Below, in pieces: positions 18,105-26,456 of a stretch of DNA of 64,000 bases. This DNA comes from Flavobacteriales bacterium UBA7468 (lineage in GTDB: Bacteria > Bacteroidota > Bacteroidia > Flavobacteriales_D > Crocinitomicaceae): the NCBI GenBank assembly GCA_002478565.1, contig DLPC01000018.1:1-64000 (forward strand), in the 5' to 3' direction. Both the position numbers and the translations under genes were made by a program. The notes below the pieces were generated by a model that saw only the letters and a list, made by a program, of their open reading frames with translations, ran no database searches and was not told the DNA's origin. Positions within the stretch are counted from its first letter, which is position 1; each line of letters starts with the position of its first letter.

Positions 18105-18884
18105 TTATTTAATTTTTTCGAGCGCTGCAACGTAGTTTTCTAATTCTTTTAGGTACTTCGAAGAAGCGTAGCGAATGGCAAAGTTACGGAATCTTTCAAT
18201 AGTTTGAGAGCTGCGCTCACTTTTTTTGCTCTCGATGCTATTAATTGTCATGAAGTAAGAATTTTTGACAACCATATAGTGCACCTCCTCTAAGAATTTT
18301 GAACGGCTGTAATGCTCCATGAAAATTTCACCAGCAGCTACAGCAGCTTTGAAGTTTTCAGTGCGGTCATAGAGTGCCACAGCTTCGTATTCCTTGAGTT
18401 CAAGTTTATAGCGCAGTTGATCAATAATGAGATTACAGGAATCAACTAAATAAGAACCTGGATAGCGGTCTACGAATTGCTGCACATTACTAATGGCTAA
18501 CTCTGTTTCGGTTTGATCAAGGCTATATTCTGGGGAGTTTTTTACGGAGCACATCGCAATCATGAACATCACTTCCTCGGATTTATCACTATACGGAAAT
18601 CGCTGCATATAAGAACTGTAATAGTACTGCGCCATGTAGTAGTCTTCTATCGCATAATAGGACGTTGCCATACGGTAATAAGACACTTCTCCTTCGCCCG
18701 ACTTAGGTGCATGCTGATAAATTTGCTCGTAAAGCACAATGGCTTTGTCAAACTCTTTTTGATCATAGAGTTCGTTGGCCGTAACGAATTTTTGACTGTA
18801 ATCTGAACCCTTAAGGATTTTGGCGTAGTCAGAGCAAGCGCTGAGTCCTGTGAACAGGATGGTAAAGATCAATATATTTTTCAT
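18105..18884 (-). CDS. bamD: Outer membrane protein assembly factor BamD
   Basis: A 259-residue lipoprotein of the BAM complex that inserts beta-barrel proteins into the outer membrane. The lipobox LSAC is at residues 14-17. The body is a row of TPR-like helices (for example DQKEFDKAIVLYEQIY, YYRMATSYYAIEDYYMAQYYYSSYMQRFPYS written here in part: YYMAQYYYSSYMQRFP) followed by RYPGSYLVDSCNLIIDQL. Length matches the family. It lies 1 bp from the M23 peptidase gene on one side and just upstream of rpoZ on the other. Confidence 0.93.
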   Translation of the reverse strand: MKNILIFTILFTGLSACSDYAKILKGSDYSQKFVTANELYDQKEFDKAIVLYEQIYQHAPKSGEGEVSYYRMATSYYAIEDYYMAQYYYSSYMQRFPYSDKSEEVMFMIAMCSVKNSPEYSLDQTETELAISNVQQFVDRYPGSYLVDSCNLIIDQLRYKLELKEYEAVALYDRTENFKAAVAAGEIFMEHYSRSKFLEEVHYMVVKNSYFMTINSIESKKSERSSQTIERFRNFAIRYASSKYLKELENYVAALEKIK

Positions 18885-18885
18885 G

Positions 18886-19851
18886 TTACTTGACTCTTAG
18901 ACTGCGTCCTACTTGAAGAACGGAAGTGGGTTTAATGCCATTCATCTGGCACAATTGCGAAACTGTAGTACCGTTGCGAGAAGCGATTTCGGTGAGGGTG
19001 TCACCCGGTCTTACTTTGTAATATCTTACTTGAGGAGTTCTGACAACAACAGGTGCTTGAATTACTTCGGTAGGATGATCTTCGTAATAATCTGAAGGTT
19101 TTGCACCTGGCCTAAAAAGACCTTTGTGCACAAAAAGATTTTCGTTTTTGAGATCCTTGGCCGCAAAGTCAATAACTTCCTCCGGATTCATAGGAACGTC
19201 GTAAAATCGAATTTCAAAGTGGAGGTGAGAACCATACGAGCGTCCTGTATTGCCACCGAGTCCAATAGGCTCACCAGCAACGATGTCCTGATCAGGGTAA
19301 ACCAAAAACTTGCTTAAGTGAGCATAAAGCGTTTCTAGGCCATTGGGGTGCCTAATAATGACTAAGTTGCCATAGCCGCCATCATTGTATTTGGCGTAGC
19401 GTACTTTACCTGACCAAGTTGCGTATACAGTGTCTCCAGTTTCCAAATCGATGTCGATGCCATTGTGGCTTCTTCCATTACGAGGACCGTAGCGAGAAGT
19501 AACAAGCCCGGGTGCAGGCATGTGAAAGTTTTGATCGTATTCGTCGTTGACACATAGCCAAAGCGTGTCTTTGAGCTTGCCCATGTCATTGCGACTTGTA
19601 AAGCAGACTTCATTGCTCCAAGGGTGCTTGAAACTAGGGTCTTGAGCGAGCATTTCGCGATGAATGCGTGGATTCATGATGCCATCAAAGGTAGATACTT
19701 GCAGAAATGACCATGTTTTATTGCTGTACAATACGATTTTACCCACCTCAGTTTCGATGGTGTCAAGTGCACGCTGCGCTTTCAACAAAGATGCGGTAAA
19801 AAAGCAAACAATAAATAGAAGGAAAACTTTCTTCAAAACTGATAATTTCAA
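18886..19851 (-). CDS. Secreted M23 metallopeptidase with C-terminal LysM domain
   Basis: A 321-residue envelope protein. A signal peptide (about 1-25, ending LKAQ) is followed by an M23 peptidase domain, with zinc-site motifs RSHNGIDID (HxxxD) and HLHFEIR (HxH), then a LysM module in the last 45 residues (YYKVRPGDTLTEIASRNG). LysM binds peptidoglycan, so the enzyme probably cleaves peptide cross-links or activates amidases in the wall. It is adjacent to bamD in a run of envelope genes. Catalytic ligands appear intact. Confidence 0.93.
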   Translation of the reverse strand: MKLSVLKKVFLLFIVCFFTASLLKAQRALDTIETEVGKIVLYSNKTWSFLQVSTFDGIMNPRIHREMLAQDPSFKHPWSNEVCFTSRNDMGKLKDTLWLCVNDEYDQNFHMPAPGLVTSRYGPRNGRSHNGIDIDLETGDTVYATWSGKVRYAKYNDGGYGNLVIIRHPNGLETLYAHLSKFLVYPDQDIVAGEPIGLGGNTGRSYGSHLHFEIRFYDVPMNPEEVIDFAAKDLKNENLFVHKGLFRPGAKPSDYYEDHPTEVIQAPVVVRTPQVRYYKVRPGDTLTEIASRNGTTVSQLCQMNGIKPTSVLQVGRSLRVK

Positions 19852-19869
19852 TGCAAATTTACAGAATTC

Positions 19870-20745
19870 TTATGAAATGGACCTGACTCCAAGGATATCC
19901 ACCATAAAGAAAACAGATTCATCTGGACCAATAACATTATTGTATCCTTTTTTGCCATAGGCCTGCTGAGGACTCAGAATGACGTAGTAGCGCTCTCCTT
20001 TTAAGGCATTTTTTAAAATTTTTCTTAGGCCCGGCACCACTGTTCTTTGCCCTGGTACAAAACGCAATGGAAATTTGCGTGCGTTGATGGCATTTGATCG
20101 GCTCGGCGTAGATGCGATGAATTCATAAGCGATTTCTTTCTCAGCATCTGCGGCTAACTCAAAAGGCTCACCTTTGGCCAAGCGCCAACTTCTGATACCG
20201 TCTGCATCGATACTTGGCTGTACTTTTGATATGACTTTGACAAACAACCAGTTATCTGTGTTGGGTTCAATGACGTTTTTGATTCCTTTAGCACCATAGG
20301 CCAAAACTGACGGAATTTCCACTTTCACAAAGTCCCCTACTTTCAGTTCTGTAAAGGCGAGGTCCCAACCGGCAGTTTGCATGCTGTAGCCAATCACAAA
20401 AGGGATAAACGGCAGCTTGATGCGGTTGTTGCCATCTACAATTTTGCCATCTGGCAAAGCCAAGCGATAGTCTATGAGCGCCATTTCACCGGCCTTTAAA
20501 CGCGGCCCCTGCCCTCTTTTGATCCATTTGATCACAATACCATTAGCCAACTTCTTGGTACTGCTCACCTTTCCTTTTTCAAAATTGATTAGGTTTTGTT
20601 TGGCAGCGCCTGCGCTGGTATCAAAATCAGTGTTTTTTGCCGTATTGGCTTTCACAATATTTTTTACCTGACCAGCAGATTTAGGTGTGTCATTGCAAGA
20701 CCACAATAGCAAGCAAAGTGCAAAAAGACTGAGGAAATATTTCAT
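19870..20745 (-). CDS. Lipoprotein with two FKBP-type PPIase domains
   Basis: A 291-residue lipoprotein (lipobox LLWSC, Cys at 17) with two tandem FKBP domains. The first (about 60-165) has GQGPRLKAGEMALIDYRLAL and IPSVLAYGAKGI; the second (about 185-290) has VPGLRKILKNALKGERYYVILSP in two parts and PQQAYGKKGYNNVIGPDESVFF. It should catalyse proline isomerisation at the cell surface or in the periplasm. It overlaps the end of the GldI-like gene by 4 bp, giving two FKBP lipoproteins in a row, which suggests both help fold envelope or T9SS components. Confidence 0.88.
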   Translation of the reverse strand: MKYFLSLFALCLLLWSCNDTPKSAGQVKNIVKANTAKNTDFDTSAGAAKQNLINFEKGKVSSTKKLANGIVIKWIKRGQGPRLKAGEMALIDYRLALPDGKIVDGNNRIKLPFIPFVIGYSMQTAGWDLAFTELKVGDFVKVEIPSVLAYGAKGIKNVIEPNTDNWLFVKVISKVQPSIDADGIRSWRLAKGEPFELAADAEKEIAYEFIASTPSRSNAINARKFPLRFVPGQRTVVPGLRKILKNALKGERYYVILSPQQAYGKKGYNNVIGPDESVFFMVDILGVRSIS

Positions 20746-21278
20746 TGTAATTCAATCAATTTAAGATCAATATATAGAATGCTTTGAGGAGGTATTGATT
20801 GTCGATCGCCTAACAAACCATGACCCAAATAACTAGGCAAAATTAATTTGGCCGACTCTCCTTTTCTCATGAGCAATAGCACTTCATGTATCCCGGTTTC
20901 CTTTTCAGAATGCGCAATACTGAGCCATTCTACTTCATCTTTTGGAGTTTGGTAACACACTTTTTGATCGAGTGTCTTGACCACCACTTGAATAGCCGCT
21001 CTTTGGCCATCAAGTGCTAAGGGTAGCCCTGAAGCAACTTTTTGATAAATCATGTAACGCAAACCTGATTCGGTTTTTTGCATTTTCAATTCGCGGTAGT
21101 GCGCTAAAAATGTGTTGATCTTGATTTCTTCGCGGGCACTTAATTCTTGATTAAAGTCCACGGAGTGTGCATTGCTCCATTTTGTATTTTTTGGCGTATC
21201 AGGCTTTGTGCGTTTGCAGGCACTGAGCAAACTAAAACTCAATAAAAACAAATATAAAAGACGCAACATACTCTTCAT
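20742..21278 (-). CDS. GldI-like FKBP lipoprotein
   Basis: A 178-residue lipoprotein (lipobox LLSAC, Cys near 21) with one FKBP-like domain at the C-terminal side, ending ILYIDLKLIEL. It resembles GldI, a peptidyl-prolyl isomerase lipoprotein needed for gliding and T9SS function in Flavobacterium. The position directly after a DHH phosphoesterase gene agrees with my recollection of the gldI neighbourhood in that order. Whether this organism glides cannot be told from this window. The gene overlaps the next FKBP gene by 4 bp and follows the DHH gene by 2 bp. Confidence 0.7.
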   Translation of the reverse strand: MKSMLRLLYLFLLSFSLLSACKRTKPDTPKNTKWSNAHSVDFNQELSAREEIKINTFLAHYRELKMQKTESGLRYMIYQKVASGLPLALDGQRAAIQVVVKTLDQKVCYQTPKDEVEWLSIAHSEKETGIHEVLLLMRKGESAKLILPSYLGHGLLGDRQSIPPQSILYIDLKLIELQ

Positions 21279-21280
21279 GC

Positions 21281-22249
21281 TTACAATTCTTTGAGGTGTA
21301 GCATCAGGCGATCCAATGCCGATTGTAAGTCAGAAGGCCAGAAGCCCCCTGCTGCATATTGATGACCACCGCCACCGAAATATTTTTGTGCAAACGCATT
21401 GACAAAACGTTCGCCTTTGGATCGGAAAGAAAATTTGACACCCTCTGTTGTTTCCATCATGAAAATAGCAACTTGAATATTGGCAATCGATAAAATAACA
21501 TTCACCAAACCTTCGGTATCCCCTTTTTGATAATTGAATCTTTCAAGCTCTGCTTTGGATAAAGTGATGATACCAATCCCCTGCGCTTCGAATAATTGTA
21601 ATTTCTCAGCTATTGCAAAACCTCTTAGTTGCAAACGAGAAACCGTATTGACATCGTATACGGCCTCATGGATTTTAAACTGTTCTAGTCCTAAACTCAG
21701 CAAATGTGCCGCAATTTGATGTGTTTTGGCATTGACAGACGGAAAGCGAAAAGAACCGGTATCTGTCATTAATCCGAGGTAAATCCCTTGAGCCATAGCT
21801 AGGTTGACATAAGACACCCAACCCAACTCTTCCAAGCATTCGTAGATGACTTGCGTTGTAGAACACAAATGAGGTTTTGAGACCATTAAATCGCAAAATG
21901 TGTCTGGACCCGGATGGTGATCGAGCATTACTTTTGTCGACTCGAAGCCCGAAACAAAATCTGACATTTGTTCGCCAACTCTTCCGGGGGCATTGTAATC
22001 CAGACAAAACAGGATGTCTGCTTCATAGGAAAGCGTCAGATCAAAAACGGACCATTCATAAGCACTAAGAAAAGGCAATAAATAGGCAGCGGGTTGATCC
22101 GGAAATAAAATCTGGTAGGGTTTGTTGAGTTGCTGCGCCAAAGCAGCCCATGCAACTACACTCCCGACTGCATCGCCGTCTGGACCTTTATGAGTTGTGA
22201 TCAACCATTGTTTAGATTGCTCAAGCGTTAAGCGAAGATCTTGCACCAT
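21281..22249 (-). CDS. DHH/DHHA1 phosphoesterase (NrnA-like)
   Basis: A 322-residue enzyme of the DHH family. Metal-binding motifs are present: THKGPDGDAVGS near residue 18, the Asp in FCLDYN near 92 and DHHPGPD near 130. The C-terminal DHHA1 domain carries the GGGGHQYAAGG substrate loop. NrnA-type enzymes degrade short oligoribonucleotides and dephosphorylate 3'-phosphoadenosine 5'-phosphate. It is cytoplasmic and packed 2-3 bp from its neighbours on both sides. Confidence 0.92.
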   Translation of the reverse strand: MVQDLRLTLEQSKQWLITTHKGPDGDAVGSVVAWAALAQQLNKPYQILFPDQPAAYLLPFLSAYEWSVFDLTLSYEADILFCLDYNAPGRVGEQMSDFVSGFESTKVMLDHHPGPDTFCDLMVSKPHLCSTTQVIYECLEELGWVSYVNLAMAQGIYLGLMTDTGSFRFPSVNAKTHQIAAHLLSLGLEQFKIHEAVYDVNTVSRLQLRGFAIAEKLQLFEAQGIGIITLSKAELERFNYQKGDTEGLVNVILSIANIQVAIFMMETTEGVKFSFRSKGERFVNAFAQKYFGGGGHQYAAGGFWPSDLQSALDRLMLHLKEL

Positions 22250-22252
22250 GAA

Positions 22253-23803
22253 TTAGTCTTGTTGCATGTGTTTGTCTTCCTCTGGGTCTGGCGGAAATAA
22301 CTTTGGCAATTCTGACTTGTTTTGTAAACGATCAAGTAAGTCTTCCAATTGAGAAACTGATAAATTCTTCGCAATGATTTTTTTATCCTTGTCTAGGACA
22401 AAAACCTTCGGTGTGGAATAAATATCGTAGGTCTGTTGGTAATTGAGACTCTGTAGTGTGGTTGGCTTACCTTTTTCACCAGGATACAACTGCACTAATT
22501 TCTCTGGCGTAACTTTCGCAATTTCATAGATGCTATTGGTGACCGCCACATTGATGAAAGTAAGTTTGTTATCGTGGATGTATTTTTTCCAAGCTTCAAA
22601 ATCCTTACCGACCCCTTTGCCAATAGCATAGACTTCGATATTGCGCGCCTTCCATTTCTCAGCATATAGTGTTTGAATTTTAGGCGTTACTTTCTTGCAA
22701 TGCCCACATTCTGGATCCCAGAAATAAAGAATGGTATATTCAGACTTCAGGCTGTAGAAATCGAGCCACTTGGTATCTGAAGTATCGCGCAAAATGAGGT
22801 TGGGCGGCATGATGCCCATCACTGTATTCATTTTGTTGTCTAGGTTTTCACAAAGGTCCTTGAATTTATCTTCGGCTACCCAAAATGCAGGAGACTTCCC
22901 TGAAGCATCTTTGGTGCAGAAATATCTTTTGAGCATATAATAATAAACTTTGTCCATACCCATGATGTCGCTTTTTCCATAAGTTGAGGCAATCCAGCCC
23001 ACAGAATATTCGAACATTTTAGATTTTGGATCAAGCGCATCACAAAACTGAAAAGCATACTTAATGATGGTATCCCAGTGTTGGATCATCATTTGCTTGC
23101 CAAAATAAAACTCTAGCTTGTTGGCAAAAATCGGGTTATTGACCAGCGCGTCGGTCTTGAAATCAACGTTATCCCAATAGTGTGCAAAATAGTACTTGTA
23201 ATTAAAACTCGAATCGATGATTTTTCCGTTGGCATCCTTAGGCGCTTCCGGAACAACGACATCCATTGACATTTTTACGATCTTCGACACAAGACGACTC
23301 GGATTATTGGCAATCAATTGTGCTTGATAAGTATCTACTTCTTTATTGAGCTCGTCAATTTGCTTGCTCAGCGCTTTGTATTGCTCATCTTCGGGGCTTA
23401 ACTTACCTCTTTGCTCCGCAAGTTTGGCAATATCTGCTTTTTTGGCCGAGATAAACTTAACGTAAGGAATAAAGACTTTGTTTTCTTCGGATTTTTTAAT
23501 CACGAGATTAGCCATTAAATCGCCCCCACTTGTTTCAATTTGAATCTCTTCGTTATTGTAAATGAATTGAAAAAATCGCTGATCAGGCAAGTATAATCCA
23601 ACTACGCCCGGTTTTTGCTTCGCACCATCAAAGACCACTTCGCCGTTTTTCATCTCAGCGGTGTCTGCGTAAAATAACTTTGACCCAAAGTATTTGACGA
23701 GGTAAACTGTTGTATCTTTTTGATCCAGAACTTTTAGTCTGATTTTCTGAGCCTGGCTTTGCAGCACAACAACACTCATTAAAGCGAAAAATAGGTATCT
23801 CAT
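22253..23803 (-). CDS. Exported thioredoxin-like protein (DUF4369 / DUF5106 / TlpA-like)
   Basis: A 516-residue exported protein with a signal peptide (about 1-18, ending SQAQ). The N-terminal 120 residues resemble DUF4369, a helical middle part resembles DUF5106, and the region from about 350 is a TlpA-like thioredoxin fold with the redox motif CGHC in FWDPECGHCKKVTP and the cis-Pro segment STPKVFVLDKD. It probably reduces or isomerises disulphides in the periplasm. The last 15 residues are acidic and contain several Pro residues. It is separated by 3 bp from the DHH gene. Confidence 0.85.
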   Translation of the reverse strand: MRYLFFALMSVVVLQSQAQKIRLKVLDQKDTTVYLVKYFGSKLFYADTAEMKNGEVVFDGAKQKPGVVGLYLPDQRFFQFIYNNEEIQIETSGGDLMANLVIKKSEENKVFIPYVKFISAKKADIAKLAEQRGKLSPEDEQYKALSKQIDELNKEVDTYQAQLIANNPSRLVSKIVKMSMDVVVPEAPKDANGKIIDSSFNYKYYFAHYWDNVDFKTDALVNNPIFANKLEFYFGKQMMIQHWDTIIKYAFQFCDALDPKSKMFEYSVGWIASTYGKSDIMGMDKVYYYMLKRYFCTKDASGKSPAFWVAEDKFKDLCENLDNKMNTVMGIMPPNLILRDTSDTKWLDFYSLKSEYTILYFWDPECGHCKKVTPKIQTLYAEKWKARNIEVYAIGKGVGKDFEAWKKYIHDNKLTFINVAVTNSIYEIAKVTPEKLVQLYPGEKGKPTTLQSLNYQQTYDIYSTPKVFVLDKDKKIIAKNLSVSQLEDLLDRLQNKSELPKLFPPDPEEDKHMQQD

Positions 23804-23867
23804 GTTTATATAGTTTCCTTACGAATTTGCTACCTTTTCAGTGTAGTCTCTTCAATTTAACATTTCT

Positions 23868-24770
23868 TTAACCAATTTGATCGAGCGCCTGCTGGCTAAT
23901 TGACGAAGCCGAAAGTGGATCAAGGTAATGAACCTCTGAATAACGACGCATCCAAGTCAATTGACGCTTGGCATAATTGCGCGTATGTTGCTTGATTAAA
24001 ACAGGTACTTGTTCAGCAGTAAGCTCCTCTTTCCAACAAGAAAAAAATTCAGTGTATCCAACGGTTTGCAGCGTTTTATATTGTTGGTGGACATCAAAAA
24101 ATTGACGAGCTTCTTGTTCTAAGCCTTCTGCTAGCATTTGGTCTACGCGCAGATGAATGCGTTCATACAACTGCTCTCGAGGCCAATCAATGACAAAGCG
24201 TCGTAATTGAGCTGGCGCTTGTTTCAATCCTTTTCTCAGTATTACATTTGATTGACCTGATATTTCAGCAATTTCTAGCGCCCTGATCACTCGTCTTGAA
24301 TTATGGAGATCAACTTCATAATAATATTCAGGATCGAGTTTAAATAGTGCTGCTTGAATACTTGTTATCCCTTCTCGCTGATAAAGCTCCTGCCATTTAG
24401 CCTGAACTTGTGCATCATGTGGCAGATCGTCTAAACCCAAAACCAACGCATCTGCAAAAAGCGCTGAGCCACCAACTAATACTGCTACTCCGTTTTTTTG
24501 GAGTAGCTTATCTAATATAGGTTTGGCTAGCTGAGCAAAATCTGCTGCATTGATCGCATTGACAAAGCTTTCGTTCTGTATAAAGTGATGCTTAACAGCG
24601 GCAAGCTCTGAGCTTGACGGGACTGCCGTGCCAATAGACATTTCTCGATAGAATTGTCTAGAATCAAAGGAAATGATTTCTGTATTGAAATGCTGTGCTA
24701 AGGCAATAGCAAGCGCCGTTTTACCTGACGCCGTTGGGCCTTGTACAACAAGAATAAGCGGTTCAGACAT
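23868..24770 (-). CDS. miaA: tRNA dimethylallyltransferase MiaA
   Basis: A 300-residue enzyme that adds a dimethylallyl group to A37 of tRNAs reading UNN codons. The P-loop GPTASGKT is at residues 11-18; SFDSRQFYREMSIGTA (DSRQxY motif), the RRVIRALEI motif and the C-terminal RNYAKRQLTWMRR are all present. Length is normal. It begins 3 bp after the MltF-like gene and probably shares its transcript. Confidence 0.97.
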   Translation of the reverse strand: MSEPLILVVQGPTASGKTALAIALAQHFNTEIISFDSRQFYREMSIGTAVPSSSELAAVKHHFIQNESFVNAINAADFAQLAKPILDKLLQKNGVAVLVGGSALFADALVLGLDDLPHDAQVQAKWQELYQREGITSIQAALFKLDPEYYYEVDLHNSRRVIRALEIAEISGQSNVILRKGLKQAPAQLRRFVIDWPREQLYERIHLRVDQMLAEGLEQEARQFFDVHQQYKTLQTVGYTEFFSCWKEELTAEQVPVLIKQHTRNYAKRQLTWMRRYSEVHYLDPLSASSISQQALDQIG

Positions 24771-24773
24771 GTC

Positions 24774-26129
24774 TTATTTCCAGTGCTCGTAAATCCCTAA
24801 AACCTTTTTGACATAACTTGTTGCGTGGCCACGATAGGCTCCACAACGCACTAACTCAGAACGGTAAAAACGTGGGTCGTCTAGTTTTTCAACCATTAAT
24901 TCCACATTACCTTCCCATTTATTCGGGTTTAGACCTGCCGATTTGGCTAAGTTTCGGGCATCTTGTATATGACAGATGCCTGCATTATAAGAAGCCAAAA
25001 CAAAACACAAACGATCGTGCTCATCTTGTATTTCAGACCAAAGCCTTCCCATCGATACCAAATAACGCATGCCTCCATTAATTTGTGCTTCAGGGCTAGA
25101 ACCCGGAACCACTCCAAATTGTGGCCCCGTATTAGGCATAAATTGCATGAGGCCATAAGCACCGCCAAACCCACGTGCATTGGGATTAAATCTAGATTCT
25201 TTAAAGGATATTGCTGCTAAAATTTTCCAATCCCAACCGTATTTTTTGGCGGCATTTTTAAATAACTTATCAAAAGGTGAGATGGCTCCTCTTGGCGTTA
25301 AGAAAAACTCAGTTGGAGTAGAAGAAATGTAGTCAAAATAACGTTTTTTCAACTGTACAAAAGCCTCAGATGCCAAAAATTCATTGAGGAATAAATCGAG
25401 TTTTTCTTTAAGCACCTTACTTTTTGGACGTAGGGCAAAAGCAATGCGCTGCTCAAAAGACATACGCGTAGAAATATCTAAAAATGGATGCATGTCTTTG
25501 GAAATGCGCGCCAAGTTTTCATGTGCCAAAGTATAGCGAATACGCCCCCTGACTACTTCATCGATAAGATCTTCAGCTAAAGGCAAGTTGGGTTCGTACT
25601 TGATGTCAATTTTCGCACCAATTTCATCTTGTAAGGCCACGATTCGTTTTTCAAATGCCGAGTACTTTCTGACATAAACCTTTTTGCCCGCCAAGTGCGC
25701 TGGCTCCTTGATCAAGGAATCTGATTTTCTTTGCACCAAAACCTGAAATGTTTGGTAATAAGGCATACTGTAGGCCATGTAACGCTCTTGTCCTAGAGCG
25801 ATTGGCAAGTTTGCTGCCACGACATCACCCTCCCCTTTGTTCAAGTATTTGGAGAAATCTGCCAAATTGTTCAGAGATTTCACTTCGAGCTTTAAACCAT
25901 TGGCCTTACAAAAAGTATCGAGTATTTCGTATTCAAAGCCCATTTGCTTGCCTCTGAATTCAAAATAAGAAAGCGTGCTGTTTTCAGTCAGTACGGTGAG
26001 TTTACCTTTTGCTTTGATTTGGGCCCAATCTCTCGATAAGGCAGCCTTATTTTCTTGAGACTTACAAGAAAAAAGCAACAAAGCAAGCACGGGTAAAAGG
26101 TAAAGACGCTTCATCATTTTTTTACACAT
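24774..26129 (-). CDS. MltF-like membrane-bound lytic transglycosylase
   Basis: A 451-residue lipoprotein (lipobox LLFSC). Residues 40-275 form a solute-binding-protein family 3 domain, starting GKLTVLTENSTLSYFEFRG. From about 290 to the end is a lytic transglycosylase SLT domain with the catalytic Glu in SFKESRFNPNARG, then GAYGLMQFMPNTG and LASYNAG. This is the MltF layout, which cleaves peptidoglycan glycan strands and is modulated by the binding domain. The minus-strand sequence before the start contains GTAAACTTTG, a loose promoter-like box. Confidence 0.92.
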   Translation of the reverse strand: MCKKMMKRLYLLPVLALLLFSCKSQENKAALSRDWAQIKAKGKLTVLTENSTLSYFEFRGKQMGFEYEILDTFCKANGLKLEVKSLNNLADFSKYLNKGEGDVVAANLPIALGQERYMAYSMPYYQTFQVLVQRKSDSLIKEPAHLAGKKVYVRKYSAFEKRIVALQDEIGAKIDIKYEPNLPLAEDLIDEVVRGRIRYTLAHENLARISKDMHPFLDISTRMSFEQRIAFALRPKSKVLKEKLDLFLNEFLASEAFVQLKKRYFDYISSTPTEFFLTPRGAISPFDKLFKNAAKKYGWDWKILAAISFKESRFNPNARGFGGAYGLMQFMPNTGPQFGVVPGSSPEAQINGGMRYLVSMGRLWSEIQDEHDRLCFVLASYNAGICHIQDARNLAKSAGLNPNKWEGNVELMVEKLDDPRFYRSELVRCGAYRGHATSYVKKVLGIYEHWK

Positions 26130-26275
26130 AAGACAAAGTTTACGAAAAGAAATTCAATTGGTTACACATATCCAACTTTATGAAAAAGAGCTCAATAAAG
26201 CCCACAAGAAGTTGCGATTTTCATTCGTGGCATTAAAAATTTCTGAATTTTTTGTTGCGATTTCGTTTTTATTCA

Positions 26276-26283
26276 TATCTTTG
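26276..26283 (+). promoter_or_regulatory. Promoter of tRNA-Val (-7 box TATCTTTG)
   Basis: TATCTTTG is an exact TAnnTTTG box 15 bp before the tRNA. A TTTGTTG at 26251-26257 lies 18 bp upstream of it, close to the known Bacteroidota -33/-7 spacing. Confidence 0.8.
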
Positions 26284-26298
26284 CACTCGTAAACAAAA

Positions 26299-26373
26299 GG
26301 GGGTTTAGCTCAGCTGGTTCAGAGCATCTGCCTTACAAGCAGAGGGTCGGCGGTTCGAACCCGTCAACCCCCA
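26299..26373 (+). tRNA. tRNA-Val (TAC)
   Basis: A 75-nt cloverleaf. The acceptor GGGGGTT pairs perfectly with AACCCCC, the anticodon stem TCTGC/GCAGA closes loop CTTACAA with anticodon TAC, and the T-loop is TTCGAAC. The discriminator is A and CCA is not encoded. Confidence 0.96.
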
Positions 26374-26375
26374 CT

Positions 26376-26404
26376 AAAAGCCAATCGAAAGATTGGCTTT
26401 TTTT
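26376..26404 (+). terminator. Rho-independent terminator after tRNA-Val
   Basis: An 11-bp perfect stem AAAAGCCAATC/GATTGGCTTTT closed by a GAAA tetraloop and followed by T residues. Confidence 0.93.
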
Positions 26405-26456
26405 ATTTACTGTTTTTCAAGTACTTTTAACGTGCAATGCTGAATACACTTTTCAA

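Noticed and set aside
18098..18130. Longer start of rpoZ
   Set aside because: It would overlap bamD and adds residues not seen in omega proteins; MSFKNTTAER at 18097 fits better.
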